Part shown: in pieces, positions 42,225 through 51,065 of the stretch | How positions within the stretch are numbered: position 1 is the first letter of the stretch | Layout of the letters: every line of letters starts with the position of its first letter | Source of the DNA: Alphaproteobacteria bacterium | Lineage (GTDB): Bacteria; Pseudomonadota; Alphaproteobacteria; MPNO01; UBA830 | Length of the DNA: 64,000 nt | Assembly (NCBI GenBank): GCA_022822405.1 | Contig: JAJEBT010000199.1 | Location: forward strand, 62,001 to 126,000 | Direction of reading: 5' to 3' | Program-made: the position numbers and the translations under genes | The notes under the pieces: generated by a model | What the model was told of the DNA's origin: nothing | The model's database searches: none | What the model saw: the letters and a program-made list of their open reading frames with translations, nothing else

Positions 42225-44678
42225 ATGCGCAGGCCGGGACGGCAGCGCCAGGTGTCGGAAACTCCCCCCATTTCCTCCTCGCCATCCGAAGGCGAAGGCA
42301 TGCAGCCCGCCCCTTCAGAGTTGTCGGAGGCGCCGGTCGTGGCAGACGGCGGCTGGATGGGCCGGCTGGCGCTGGCGCTCGCCTTCATCCTCGTGGTCGT
42401 GGGGATGGCCAACAACCTTCCCAACATCCCCGGGCTCCTGGAAACCGTTCGATCGATACCCGGGCTCGAAAACCTGCCCAGGCTCAGCAAGTACAGTTCG
42501 GAGTTCTTCTTTCCGCTGGCATTCACCCTGATGCTGGTCACCGCCCTCCTCGTGTCTTCGTTCGGGCGAAGCTGGCGCGGCCGGTCGGGCGGGCGCTTCT
42601 GGCTGGGAATCCTCCTCGATGTCCTCATGCTCGTGGCCATCCTCGGGACATCGCTCGTCTATCTGATCGAGCACGACCAGGTATGCCTCATCGACACGAT
42701 CAGCGGCGAACGCGCCAGGCTGCTCGCCGAGACCAAGGCCCGGGCGGCAGAATACATCGCCATCTACGGGACACCCCCGGTGGAGGAGTTTCCCGATTGC
42801 CAGGCCATTCTCGGCAGCTGGATCCTCCCCTGGCTTCTGTTCGCGGTGACGATCTTCTTCATCTATGTCGTCAGGGTATGGGGGTTCCCGATCGTTGCGG
42901 TAGCCATCGCCATCGCGCTCTACACCGTCCTGTCCTCCGCCGCATGGTATTTCGACTGGACCGACAACCGCTACCTCACCACATCGATCGGCACGGTCAC
43001 CGACGAGGTGAAGAGCTACGCGGCGGGCGTGGTCGCCGCGCGCAACGCGATCACCCTCGAGTCCAACGGCCTTCTCGGACAGTTCCTGAACATTACCGTC
43101 AACATCGTCTTCCCCTATGTCGTCCTGGGCGCGCTGTTCGGCGCATCGGCGGGCGGGCGGGCGCTGATCAAGCTCGCCGTCGTCATCACGCGGAACCTGC
43201 GTGGAGGTCCCGCCCACGCGGCGATCGTGGGCTCGGCTACTTTCGGCACGATTTCGGGCGGTCCGGTGGTCAACGTGCTGGGCACGGGAACACTCACGAT
43301 CCCGATGATGATGCGGAGCGGCTTCGCGCCGACCTTCGCGGGCGGCGTCGAGGCCGCGGCATCGAGCGGTGGCCAGTTCATGCCGCCCGTGATGGGCATC
43401 GCCGCGTTCGTCCTGTCGGCATTGTCCACGGTCCCCTATTCCGACGTGATCATCGCGGCCTTTCTCCCCGCGCTTGCCTATTTCCTGAGCCTGTTCCTAG
43501 TCGTCATCTTCGAGGCGCGGCGATCGAACCTGAAGGTCGTGGGGCAACTGACCGAGGAGCAGAAGCTCACGCGCCGGGACTGGACCAATCTGCTGATGAT
43601 AGCGGGGCCGATACTGCTCATACTGGTCCTGCTGCTGACAAAGAAGGATGCCGTCGGCACCGGGTTTCTCGGATGGATCTTCGGATACACACCGGGCAGC
43701 GGAGAAACCCTCCCCTGGATTCTCAAGGTGTTTCAGAACGCGGCCGGGGATCCGGATTCGGCAGGCTTCTGGGCGGTCATGCTCCTGCTCGCCCTGCTCT
43801 TCCTGGACGAGGACGTCAGAAAGGCGCCGCGCAAGATCATCTCCGCGCTGTCGAACGCCGGCCTGATCATCGCCGAGCTTTTCCTGCTCCTGACCGCCGT
43901 CGCGGTCATCGACATCTGCATCAACTTCACCAACTTCACCGGCATCATGACCATCGACATCCTGAACTGGCTGAAGTCGGTATCCACCTTCACGCTGTTC
44001 GGTCAGGAGCTCATCGTCGGCGGACCGGTATACCTGCTCCTGGCGCTGGTCACCGCGATGATCGTCACGATCCTGCTGGGCATGGGCATGCCGACGCTCC
44101 CCGCCTACGTGAACGTGATCCTTATCATCGGTCCGCTGCTGGTAGCGCTCGGAACGTCGTTCTTCACGGCCCACATGTTCATCTTCTATTTCGCGGTGGC
44201 CTCGGCAATCACGCCCCCGGTTGCCATCGCCGCGTTCGCGGCCTCCACCATTTCCAAGGCCGAACCGATGGCCACCGGGATCCAGGCCGTCCGGGTCGGG
44301 ATCGTCATGTTCACGATTCCGTTCGTGTTTGCTTTCTATCCGGAACTCCTGCTGATCGAACAGGCGCAACTCGCGCCGTCGATCGATGGCTCCCTTTCGA
44401 GCGAGAAGATCTACCTGCCCGGCTACGACGGAACTGTCCAGCTCGAGGCGCTGGCCTGGTTGGTGCTGCGCCTGGTGGTCGCGCTCTACCTCGTGGCGAG
44501 CGCTCTCAGCCGATTCGATGCCGCGCCCCTGTCTGCGTACGAGGTCGGGCTCCGTCTGGTCCTGGCCGTTCTCCTGCTGCTGAAGGCTCCGGTCGTCGCG
44601 GGCGCGGCGCTCGCCGCCACGGCCGTCTACCTGCTTGTGCACCATGTGATGGCACGCCGCCGCCGGACCGGCGACTGA
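42225..44678 (+). CDS. TAXI-type TRAP transporter fused permease
   Basis: An 817-residue inner-membrane protein joining DctQ-like and DctM-like parts. Hydrophobic segments begin near residue 48. A soluble loop lies around residues 150-200, before the DctM-type core with GSATFGTISGGPVVNVLGTG, GGQFMPPVMGIAAFVLS and GMGMPTLPAYVNVI. It imports the ligand captured by the TAXI protein, using an ion gradient. The start is uncertain: ATG 42225, GTG 42252 or ATG 42300 are all possible and none has a strong ribosome-binding site. Confidence 0.92.
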   Translation: MRRPGRQRQVSETPPISSSPSEGEGMQPAPSELSEAPVVADGGWMGRLALALAFILVVVGMANNLPNIPGLLETVRSIPGLENLPRLSKYSSEFFFPLAFTLMLVTALLVSSFGRSWRGRSGGRFWLGILLDVLMLVAILGTSLVYLIEHDQVCLIDTISGERARLLAETKARAAEYIAIYGTPPVEEFPDCQAILGSWILPWLLFAVTIFFIYVVRVWGFPIVAVAIAIALYTVLSSAAWYFDWTDNRYLTTSIGTVTDEVKSYAAGVVAARNAITLESNGLLGQFLNITVNIVFPYVVLGALFGASAGGRALIKLAVVITRNLRGGPAHAAIVGSATFGTISGGPVVNVLGTGTLTIPMMMRSGFAPTFAGGVEAAASSGGQFMPPVMGIAAFVLSALSTVPYSDVIIAAFLPALAYFLSLFLVVIFEARRSNLKVVGQLTEEQKLTRRDWTNLLMIAGPILLILVLLLTKKDAVGTGFLGWIFGYTPGSGETLPWILKVFQNAAGDPDSAGFWAVMLLLALLFLDEDVRKAPRKIISALSNAGLIIAELFLLLTAVAVIDICINFTNFTGIMTIDILNWLKSVSTFTLFGQELIVGGPVYLLLALVTAMIVTILLGMGMPTLPAYVNVILIIGPLLVALGTSFFTAHMFIFYFAVASAITPPVAIAAFAASTISKAEPMATGIQAVRVGIVMFTIPFVFAFYPELLLIEQAQLAPSIDGSLSSEKIYLPGYDGTVQLEALAWLVLRLVVALYLVASALSRFDAAPLSAYEVGLRLVLAVLLLLKAPVVAGAALAATAVYLLVHHVMARRRRTGD

Positions 44679-44743
44679 TCCGACGCCGGATCCCCGTATC
44701 GCGATGCCTGTCGGCGCGCGGCAATCTCTGAAAGGATATCCGA

Positions 44744-45445
44744 ATGCCCGGTTCCGACATCAACTACAGGACTCGCACCAACGAGACCTTTTCAGGCTAC
44801 CTGACACAACCAGACGGAGACGAAAAGGTGCCCGGCATCGTCGTGATCACATCGATCTTCGGGATCGACGACGAGATGAAGGAGCTCACGGACGCCTTTG
44901 CCGAGGACGGATTCATCGTCTCGGTTCCCGACGCCTTCTGGCGGACGGTGCCGGGTCCGACCGCAGACTTCCAGAAGGGCCTGGCGCGCATGGAGTCGTT
45001 CGATTTCGACCAGGGCGTCAAGGATTTCGAGGACGTGATCAACGATCTGAGGGCGCATCCGCGATGCAACGGCAAGGTCGCCGTGCTCGGCTTCTGCTTC
45101 GGCGGGCGTTACGCCCATGTCGCGGCGGCGCGTTTCGGCATCGACGCCGCGGCGGCCTATCACGGGACGGGCATCGGACTGAATCTCGACGAGACTTCGC
45201 AGATTTCCTGCCCCGTCAGTTTTCATTTCGGCGGCGCGGATCCGGCCGTGCCGATGGACGAGGTGAAACAGGTAATCGAGGCATATAGCGGGCACGAGAA
45301 CGCCGAGATCGTTGTCTATGACGGCATCGGCCACAACTTCTCGATGCCGTACAAGCCGGGCTATGACGCTGATGCGGCAAAGGCATCGCGAGACGCGGTA
45401 CTGCGCTGCTTCCGGTCGATGCAGCCTTCAACAGCCGGGGAGTGA
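44744..45445 (+). CDS. dienelactone hydrolase family protein
   Basis: A 233-residue cysteine-type alpha/beta hydrolase. The nucleophile is Cys118 in LGFCFGGRYAH, the acid Asp166 in GGADPAVP and the base His197 in DGIGHNFSM, matching the dienelactone hydrolase triad. Classic members open the lactone ring formed in chlorocatechol breakdown. Its place behind a TAXI-TRAP importer and before a GST suggests use of an imported aromatic-derived compound (inference). GAAAGGATATCCG precedes the ATG. Confidence 0.92.
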   Translation: MPGSDINYRTRTNETFSGYLTQPDGDEKVPGIVVITSIFGIDDEMKELTDAFAEDGFIVSVPDAFWRTVPGPTADFQKGLARMESFDFDQGVKDFEDVINDLRAHPRCNGKVAVLGFCFGGRYAHVAAARFGIDAAAAYHGTGIGLNLDETSQISCPVSFHFGGADPAVPMDEVKQVIEAYSGHENAEIVVYDGIGHNFSMPYKPGYDADAAKASRDAVLRCFRSMQPSTAGE

Positions 45446-45450
45446 CACTG

Positions 45451-46317
45451 ATGGTACAGCTGCACGATGTCGACATACGAACCAGGGAGGTGTTGCAGTG
45501 GAAGGGTGTGCACCTCTTTCACTACCAGGGATCCTCCTGTTCGCAGAAAACGCGGATATTCCTGAGGCTGAAGAACATTCCCTGGGAGTCCCATTACATC
45601 GATCTTCGCGAGAAGGAGCAATGGCAACCGTGGTATCTGGGAATCAATCCACGGGGGCTCGTGCCGGCCCTCGTCCTCGACGGCGAAGTGCACATCGAAA
45701 GCAATGACATCATTGCGCTCCTGGACCGGCGATTTCCCGAGAACCGGCTGATTCCCGAAGGCATGGAAGACCAGATCGGGCAACTTCTGCAGCAGGAAGA
45801 CGATCTCCATCTCGACATACGTACGCTGAATTTCCGGTTCACCCAGCCGCGCGGCATCGTGCCGCGCACGGCCGAGGATATCCGGAACCTGCGCGAGGGC
45901 GGCAGCGGCACCGTACAGGGTGCGCGTGATCCGGAAAGGGATCATCAGGCGGCGTTCTGGGAAAACGTCCTCGAGAACGGACTCACCGACGAGGCGGTGC
46001 GCGCCGCGCTCGACCGCTTCAGGGCGGCTCTCGACGAGCTTGAGGAACGGCTGCAGGAACATCCCTACCTGCTGGGCGACGACCTCACCATTCTCGACAT
46101 TGCCTGGTTCATCTACGTCATGAAGCTTCTCTGGTGCGGCTATCCGCTGGAGCGGCTGCATCCCCGTGTCGCTGCCTGGTATGCGCCGTTGCTGGCGCGG
46201 CCCGAATTTGCCCGCGAAATCGAGCTCAATCCCGAATTCCGGAAAAAGGTGGACGAGCACTTGGCCTATCAGAAGGCAACGGGAACCACGCTGCTGGACG
46301 TTACCGGTTGGGCGTGA
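45451..46317 (+). CDS. glutathione S-transferase family protein
   Basis: A 288-residue GST. The thioredoxin-like N-terminal domain starts at HLFHYQGSSCSQKTRIFLRL; SxxCSxK near residue 30 could be the glutathione-activating site. The cis-proline loop is PRGLVPALVLDG, followed by ESNDIIALLDRRF. The C-terminal helical domain has DDLTILDIAWFIYVMKL. Domain order and length fit a beta/omega-like or dehalogenating GST. GGGGAG lies 8 bases before ATG 45451; a GTG overlapping the upstream stop is an alternative. Confidence 0.9.
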   Translation: MVQLHDVDIRTREVLQWKGVHLFHYQGSSCSQKTRIFLRLKNIPWESHYIDLREKEQWQPWYLGINPRGLVPALVLDGEVHIESNDIIALLDRRFPENRLIPEGMEDQIGQLLQQEDDLHLDIRTLNFRFTQPRGIVPRTAEDIRNLREGGSGTVQGARDPERDHQAAFWENVLENGLTDEAVRAALDRFRAALDELEERLQEHPYLLGDDLTILDIAWFIYVMKLLWCGYPLERLHPRVAAWYAPLLARPEFAREIELNPEFRKKVDEHLAYQKATGTTLLDVTGWA

Positions 46318-46400
46318 GGCCCCCTGCCCGCGCCCGCCTCCAGGATCGAGCCGTCATTTGACTCATCCTTCGGGGCGGGTGGGTGCCCCCGATCCGGGTG

Positions 46401-47228
46401 TTACGGTTCCCGGTTCCGTTCCTGCAGGAGCCTCCTGATCTCTTCAAGCTCGCTGCGCAGCTCCTGATAGTCGTCTTCGTGCAGGCGAAACTCCCTGCGC
46501 ACAGCTTCACCGGTTTCCACGGCCACGCGACCCTGCTCCTCCTCGTGCAGGCTCTGCATCGAATCGATGATGATGGCTATGAAGAGATTGAGGACGGTGA
46601 AGCTCGAAAGCACGATGAACGTGACGAAGACGGCCCAGGCCCACGGATACACTTCCATGACCGGCCGCACGATGCCCATCGACCAGCTCTCCAGCGTCAT
46701 GATCTGGAACAGGCTGTACATGGACTCGCCGATCGTGCCGAACCAGTCCGGAAAGGCGCGGCCGAACAGCTTAGTGGTGATCACCGCGAAGACATAGAAG
46801 ACCAGCAGGAGCAGCGCGCTGATTGAGGCCACGCCGGGCACCGCCCGCAGCAACGCCGTCACCACCCGGCGCAGCCGAGGCACGGCGGACACCAGGCGCA
46901 AGACGCGCAGGATCCGGAGCGCGCGCAGCACCGAAAGCGACTCGCTTGCCGGCATCAGCGTGATTGCCACCACCACGAAGTCGAACACGCTCCACGGATC
47001 GCGGAAAAAGGCGAGACGATGGGCATACAGGCGAAGAAGGATCTCGACGCAGAACACCGCGATGACGATCTGGTCGAAGAGTGTCAGGAAGGAGCCGGCC
47101 CACGCCACGGCTGTCGCCGAGGTCTCGAGTCCCAGCATCACCGCGTTTACAACGATGAGAACCATGATGCAGTTCTGGAAGATGCGGTTCTCGACCAGTT
47201 CCAGGACGCGTGAGCGAAGATCAGGCAT
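46401..47228 (-). CDS. bacterial voltage-gated sodium channel (NaChBac/NavAb family)
   Basis: A 275-residue single-domain ion channel with six transmembrane segments. S4 has the repeated arginines LRALRILRVLRLVSAVPRLR. The selectivity filter TLESWSMG is identical to that of NavAb and NavMs, so Na+ selectivity is expected. After S6 (NLFIAIIIDSMQSLHEEEQ) the C-terminal ~60 residues form a charged coiled coil that would assemble the tetramer. Such channels are found in marine and alkaliphilic proteobacteria and influence motility and pH response. It stands alone. Confidence 0.95.
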   Translation of the reverse strand: MPDLRSRVLELVENRIFQNCIMVLIVVNAVMLGLETSATAVAWAGSFLTLFDQIVIAVFCVEILLRLYAHRLAFFRDPWSVFDFVVVAITLMPASESLSVLRALRILRVLRLVSAVPRLRRVVTALLRAVPGVASISALLLLVFYVFAVITTKLFGRAFPDWFGTIGESMYSLFQIMTLESWSMGIVRPVMEVYPWAWAVFVTFIVLSSFTVLNLFIAIIIDSMQSLHEEEQGRVAVETGEAVRREFRLHEDDYQELRSELEEIRRLLQERNREP

Positions 47229-47622
47229 CGCGATCCAGTCCGTGTTTCGCCAACCGCCCGGATCGCCGCAAGTCCGGGCGGATTACGCCTGATCGGGGAC
47301 ATCAGACGCGAGTGATGAGTCCGGTTGCCGCTTCGGCGGGAGCGCGACGTGTCCCGCTGGCCTTCCCGACCGGGAACCGGAACGTGATTGCAACCAGCCG
47401 GCGCGTTCGCGCGGGTGACTCCTCGACGCACCGGAGATGGGGCAGGTCCGCGGCCGGGCCAGCCTCGCAGCCCGTGCCCGGGCGAATGCCCGCATGGCGT
47501 CAGGGTTTGCAGCCGCCGCAGGCTCCGGACGGCGCGGGATCTGCCAGCACGTGCGCCATCGTGGCGCGCGGCAGAATTAACAAAACATGTTCCACCATGC
47601 AATCCTGCTGCGGCGGAGGGAG
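47229..47622. other. intergenic stretch with one cysteine micro-ORF
   Basis: The stretch runs between the sodium-channel start and the promoter of the structured RNA. The only notable item is a 19-codon minus-strand frame at 47500-47559. The channel promoter should also be here but is not obvious. Confidence 0.45.
47500..47559 (-). CDS. putative 19-residue micro-ORF ending CGGCKP
   Basis: ATG-initiated frame on the minus strand encoding MAHVLADPAPSGACGGCKP and a stop. A CxxC pair at the extreme C-terminus is seen in some leader or modified peptides. There is no clear ribosome-binding site and the sodium-channel gene starts about 270 bases downstream, so this may be chance. Confidence 0.2.
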   Translation of the reverse strand: MAHVLADPAPSGACGGCKP

Positions 47623-47651
47623 TAGACGGCCTCGCACACCCATCCTATAGT
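47623..47651 (+). promoter_or_regulatory. candidate promoter of structured RNA
   Basis: TAGACG (47623-47628), 17 bases, TATAGT (47646-47651). The -10 box is good and the -35 box fair. A start about 7 bases downstream would fall exactly at the first base of the long stem that begins at 47657. Confidence 0.5.
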
Positions 47652-47656
47652 CGCTC

Positions 47657-47789
47657 TTGCAGACCAACGCGTGTGTCCCGCTCGGTCGGGTCGCCCGCTA
47701 AATAGAACAGCCCTTGACCCGGCACGGGGTAGCTCCCCGGCCCGGCGAATAGGCGGGGTCCATCCACGTTCGCACGTGTTGGTCTGCAA
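47657..47789 (+). ncRNA. candidate structured RNA / 5' leader element
   Basis: TTGCAGACCAACGCGTG (47657-47673) pairs with CACGTGTTGGTCTGCAA (47773-47789): 17 pairs with one G-U, extendable by two more. Inside, CGGGG (47725-47729) pairs with CCCCG (47735-47739) around a 5-base loop, and CCCGC (47694-47698) can pair with GCGGG (47753-47757). A short local hairpin near the 3' arm (CACG/CGTG) competes with the outer stem. The element ends 58 bases before a CsgG-domain gene. It could be an independent small RNA or a regulatory leader. It does not show the marker motifs of SRP RNA, tmRNA or RNase P RNA. Confidence 0.55.
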
Positions 47790-47847
47790 CGGCCCGGCAC
47801 CAGCCGGTGATCGGAGCCGTCCAGCACGATGCACGGGAGGGGACCTC

Positions 47848-48834
47848 ATGAAACGTGGGTTAATTTTAGGCACAGTCGCAATACTGGTACTGGCTCCGGT
47901 GTTCGCCGTAGCTCAGTCGTCAGGCCGCCCAGTCGTCGCTGTCGCGAATATTAAAGTAGCAACTGCGAATGTGAATTGCCGACGAGGCTGCGATCGTCTC
48001 GCGGAGGGTTTTCGCACAATGTTGGAGACGGCGATCGTCAAGTCACGCAAAATGCGGGTCTTCGAACGCGCTGATCTCGATCCCGTCCTAGCGGAACAGC
48101 TGCTAGGTCAGACGGGCGTAACGACTGCCGGCGGCAAGATCGGCGGTCTTACCAGTGTCGATTATATCGTTCAGGGAGCCATCACCAAATTAGGCCAACG
48201 CCGCGAGGGTCTGTCCACCAAGGGTCTATCAGCCTTCGGCGGCAATTTCGGCAAGTTCGGTTCGATGCTTTCGACCAACAAAGCCACTATGAGTATGGGT
48301 GTGGATTTGAAAGTGACGAACGTCAAGAGCGGCAACATCGTTATCGCGGATCGGGTGGAGGGAACGGTGACTACCGGCGAGGCATTCTCGGTCGGCGGAA
48401 TTTCGTCAGCCTCGGGGAGCGCCGACGCCTACGCGGATGTGCAGCGCGTAGTGGCTGCCAAAATCTCGGAGGCTGTCGTCACATCCCGTATTCCGATCAA
48501 GATCATCAAAAAGCAGGCAAATGGGACGTTCGTGTTGAACTACGGGAACGTCTTTCTCAAGGAGGGAGATATTTTGTCTGCGTTCAGCGTCGGCGAGCAG
48601 ATCGTTGATCCTGACACCAAGGAAGTTCTCGGGGCCGAGGAAACGCTTCGAGGATCTGTGGTTGTGACGGAATCCCGGCAAAAATTCGCCAAGGCGCGGT
48701 ATGTGGCGGACCCATTCGAGATCGCCAACGGGGATGTGCTTCGCCGGCCCACGTCTTCACAAAAGCAAAAGCAGCCAACCGCCCGGCAACAGTCAGGTCC
48801 ATCTTGGGACAGCCAGAACGACCTAGGTGACTAG
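47848..48834 (+). CDS. CsgG/HfaB-domain exported protein
   Basis: A 328-residue protein with a signal peptide (MKRGLILGTVAILVLAPVFAVAQ). Residues about 30-190 form a CsgG-type domain: VVAVANIKVATANVNC, GFRTMLETAIVKSRKMRVFERADLD and VDYIVQGAITKLGQRREG. Unlike CsgG and HfaB it has no lipobox cysteine. The last ~30 residues are polar and low-complexity (SSQKQKQPTARQQ). The CsgG family builds outer-membrane secretion pores or acts in envelope assembly; the role here is open. GGGAGGGG precedes the ATG. Base composition is lower in G+C than the core genes, suggesting acquisition. Confidence 0.82.
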   Translation: MKRGLILGTVAILVLAPVFAVAQSSGRPVVAVANIKVATANVNCRRGCDRLAEGFRTMLETAIVKSRKMRVFERADLDPVLAEQLLGQTGVTTAGGKIGGLTSVDYIVQGAITKLGQRREGLSTKGLSAFGGNFGKFGSMLSTNKATMSMGVDLKVTNVKSGNIVIADRVEGTVTTGEAFSVGGISSASGSADAYADVQRVVAAKISEAVVTSRIPIKIIKKQANGTFVLNYGNVFLKEGDILSAFSVGEQIVDPDTKEVLGAEETLRGSVVVTESRQKFAKARYVADPFEIANGDVLRRPTSSQKQKQPTARQQSGPSWDSQNDLGD

Positions 48835-49070
48835 GGTCATTCAACAATCACATTGATCATCATCTGATACTCGTGGAGGCGACCAAACCCGGACCGACAT
48901 CTCAGAATTCGGAGTGCAGCGTGTTCCGGTTGCACCATGTCCCCGAACGCTGGCAGCGTTTCGGGGGCCGCACTGTGATAGTTTTGCCCACTTCGCCGGC
49001 TTGCCTCGGCCTGTGCTGTGTAAGCGATATACATTCCGTTAGATTCTTGACGAACAGGAGACATCGACCA

Positions 49071-49667
49071 ATGCGAGGCCTTCCGAAACGCATCATGGAG
49101 TACGCCCGGACTCTTCCAGAGGCCACGCCGCTGCGCCCGGGTGCCCTGCTTCACCTCGGCCGCCGCGTAGCGATCAACCAGGCATTGTCGCGCCTGGCCC
49201 GCTCGGGAAAGCTGATGCGGATCTGCCATGGCGTGTACATGCGCCCCGTTGAAACCCGGTTCGGCTTGCGGGCGCCCCATCTCGGCAAGGTAATTGCTGC
49301 GCTGTCGGCACTCTGGGGCGAAACCATCGTGCCCTGTGGCGGTGCGACGGCCAACCGCCTCGGGCTGACCACGCAGAACCCGGTTCGCGCGGTCTATCTC
49401 ACCTCCGGCCCCAACCGTCGTTTGCATTTCGGATCGTCCGTCGTGGAGTTGCGCCATGCTCCGCGCTGGCAACTCGTGGCCCCGCACCGCAAGGCCGGCG
49501 ATGTCGTCCGCGCCTTGGCATGGCTCGGTCCCGAAGAGGTCGAGAATGGGTTGGAAGCGGTCCTGCCGACACTTCGCGACGAGGATCGCGACGAACTCTC
49601 GGCCGCGCGAGCCGCCATGCCGAACTGGATGGCACAACCGGTGGGCGCTCGCCTGTCACATGGCTGA
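49071..49667 (+). CDS. AbiEi-like type IV antitoxin (DUF6088)
   Basis: A 198-residue protein. The N-terminal winged helix (LHLGRRVAINQALSRLARSGKL) and the ICHGVYMRPVETRFG wing match the DUF6088/AbiEi antitoxin family; the C-terminal half is the antitoxin domain (TQNPVRAVYLTSGPNRRLHFG). AbiEi proteins repress the operon and block the AbiEii nucleotidyltransferase toxin, giving phage abortive infection. ATG 49071 has AGGAG 10 bases upstream. The toxin that overlaps its 3' end is broken. Confidence 0.88.
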   Translation: MRGLPKRIMEYARTLPEATPLRPGALLHLGRRVAINQALSRLARSGKLMRICHGVYMRPVETRFGLRAPHLGKVIAALSALWGETIVPCGGATANRLGLTTQNPVRAVYLTSGPNRRLHFGSSVVELRHAPRWQLVAPHRKAGDVVRALAWLGPEEVENGLEAVLPTLRDEDRDELSAARAAMPNWMAQPVGARLSHG

Positions 49668-50086
49668 GACGCGAAACGAGGACCTCTCGGTCGACGACCG
49701 ACACGATACCGGAGGTGGTGGAGCGCGGAATTAGCTACATGGCGCGCCCGCCGGAGAAGGACATCTTGCTCGTCGCAACGCTTGACGCCCTCTTCGCCCG
49801 GCACCTGACCTTCAGCAGCGGCACCTCCCTGTCGTAGGGGTGGTGCGCGATCCGGCGTTTCTCCGAAGATGCCAATATCACCTACGACATTCGCGCTTTC
49901 GTGCCGGACTTGCTCTCTGGCGCCAGCGATGAGGCGTTTTCACCAAGGCGCAACCAGAAGAAGTGCTGCTTGCGGTCGATCCGTGCCGGGTTTAGCGCAG
50001 TGATTCGTGTCGAGGAGAACCACCCGGGATCCGGCGCCAAGCGGTCCTCAGAGGCCATCACCAGGGCCGCCAGCCGCGCCGCCTAG
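49660..50086 (+). pseudogene. AbiEii-like nucleotidyltransferase toxin, inactivated
   Basis: The ATG at 49660 overlaps the antitoxin end. The first ~15 codons (MAETRNEDLSVDDRHD) then continue in another frame with TIPEVVERGIS, EKDILLVATLDALFARH and FSSGTSLS, where a TAG at 49835-49837 stands where a Lys codon is usual (GGTSLSK). Downstream, IRRFSEDANITYDIRAF continues in that frame, with an Asn in place of the second active-site Asp of the SEDxD motif. The C-terminal half is absent and the frame ends against rapZ. So the toxin has a frameshift, a nonsense codon, a lost catalytic residue and a truncation. Confidence 0.78.
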
Positions 50087-50997
50087 TCATCGTGGTGGCG
50101 AATGTCGCGGTGCGAAATCGCGCACCGGACGTCCTTGCCTGCAAGCCAGCTGCGCAATTGCTCGCTCACGAACACGGATCGGTGGCATCCCCCGGTGCAG
50201 CCCACGGCAATCGTCAGGTAGCTCTTGCCCTCGATGCGGAAACGCGGGAGCAGGGGCTCGAGAAGCGCCCTCAGATTGGTCATGAAGGCCGCATACTCGG
50301 GATCCTGCTCGATGAACGCGCCGACACGCGCATCGAGGCCGTTGAGCGGCCTGAGTTCGTCGTCGTAGTGGGGATTGCGCAGGAACCTGACGTCGAACAC
50401 CAGGTCGGCTTCGCGCGGCAGGCCCTCGCGATAGGCGAACGACGTGACGAACACCTCGAGACCGGCCACGCGGTCAAGGCCGTAATCCGCGTCGAGCAGG
50501 CGCTTCAGGTCTGCCGGCGCCATTTCGGTGGTGTCGATCACCCGGTCGGCGCGATCGCGGACCGGAACCAGGACCTCGCGCTCGTGCTCTATGCCGTCGG
50601 TAACCGACCGGCCCCGCACGAACGGGTGGCGGCGCCGAGTCTCCGTGAAGCGCCGGCGAAGCGTCTCGGTGTCGCAATCGAAGAACAGCATCTCCATGGC
50701 CAGATCTCCGCGGGCAGCCAGAAGATCAATCTCCACCAACAGCTGCTCCACCCCGAAGTCGCGCGCCCGCACATCGACGCCGACCGCGAGGGGCCGGACC
50801 GGTTTCTGCAGCGAGGGCCGCACGAGATCACGCAGCAGCGACAGCGGCAGGTTGTCGACCGCCTCGTAGCCCAGATCCTCGAACGCCCTCATGGCCGTGA
50901 ACCGACCGGCGCCGGACATGCCGGTGATGACGAGCAGGGGGCGCCGTTCCAGCCGGCGGCCGCGGGGCTGCTGTCGGGCGGGAGCGCTGCTGCTCAC
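50083..50997 (-). CDS. rapZ: RNase adapter RapZ (YvcJ family)
   Basis: A 304-residue nucleotide-binding protein. The P-loop is ITGMSGAGRFTA, with Arg where Lys is usual, followed by AFEDLGYEAVDNLPLSLL; the second half has VFDVRFLRNPHYDDELRPL, and the C-terminal IAVGCTGGCHRSV is the RapZ signature. In E. coli it steers RNase E to the sRNA GlmZ; in alphaproteobacteria it sits with chvGI and PTS genes. The GTG at 50997 has AGGTGAG upstream; a TTG at 51069 overlapping the chvG stop is the alternative. Confidence 0.92.
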   Translation of the reverse strand: MSSSAPARQQPRGRRLERRPLLVITGMSGAGRFTAMRAFEDLGYEAVDNLPLSLLRDLVRPSLQKPVRPLAVGVDVRARDFGVEQLLVEIDLLAARGDLAMEMLFFDCDTETLRRRFTETRRRHPFVRGRSVTDGIEHEREVLVPVRDRADRVIDTTEMAPADLKRLLDADYGLDRVAGLEVFVTSFAYREGLPREADLVFDVRFLRNPHYDDELRPLNGLDARVGAFIEQDPEYAAFMTNLRALLEPLLPRFRIEGKSYLTIAVGCTGGCHRSVFVSEQLRSWLAGKDVRCAISHRDIRHHDD

Positions 50998-51065
50998 CTT
51001 CTCACCTGTTCGCTCCGGACACTTTCCGTTCGCCTGCCGCAGTCCGGCACCGCCTGCATTCCTCT

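Noticed and set aside
47657-47789. Structured element as SRP RNA or 6S RNA
   Set aside because: The conserved SRP apical motif is absent, and length and internal pattern do not fit a typical 6S RNA. It is kept only as an unassigned structured RNA.
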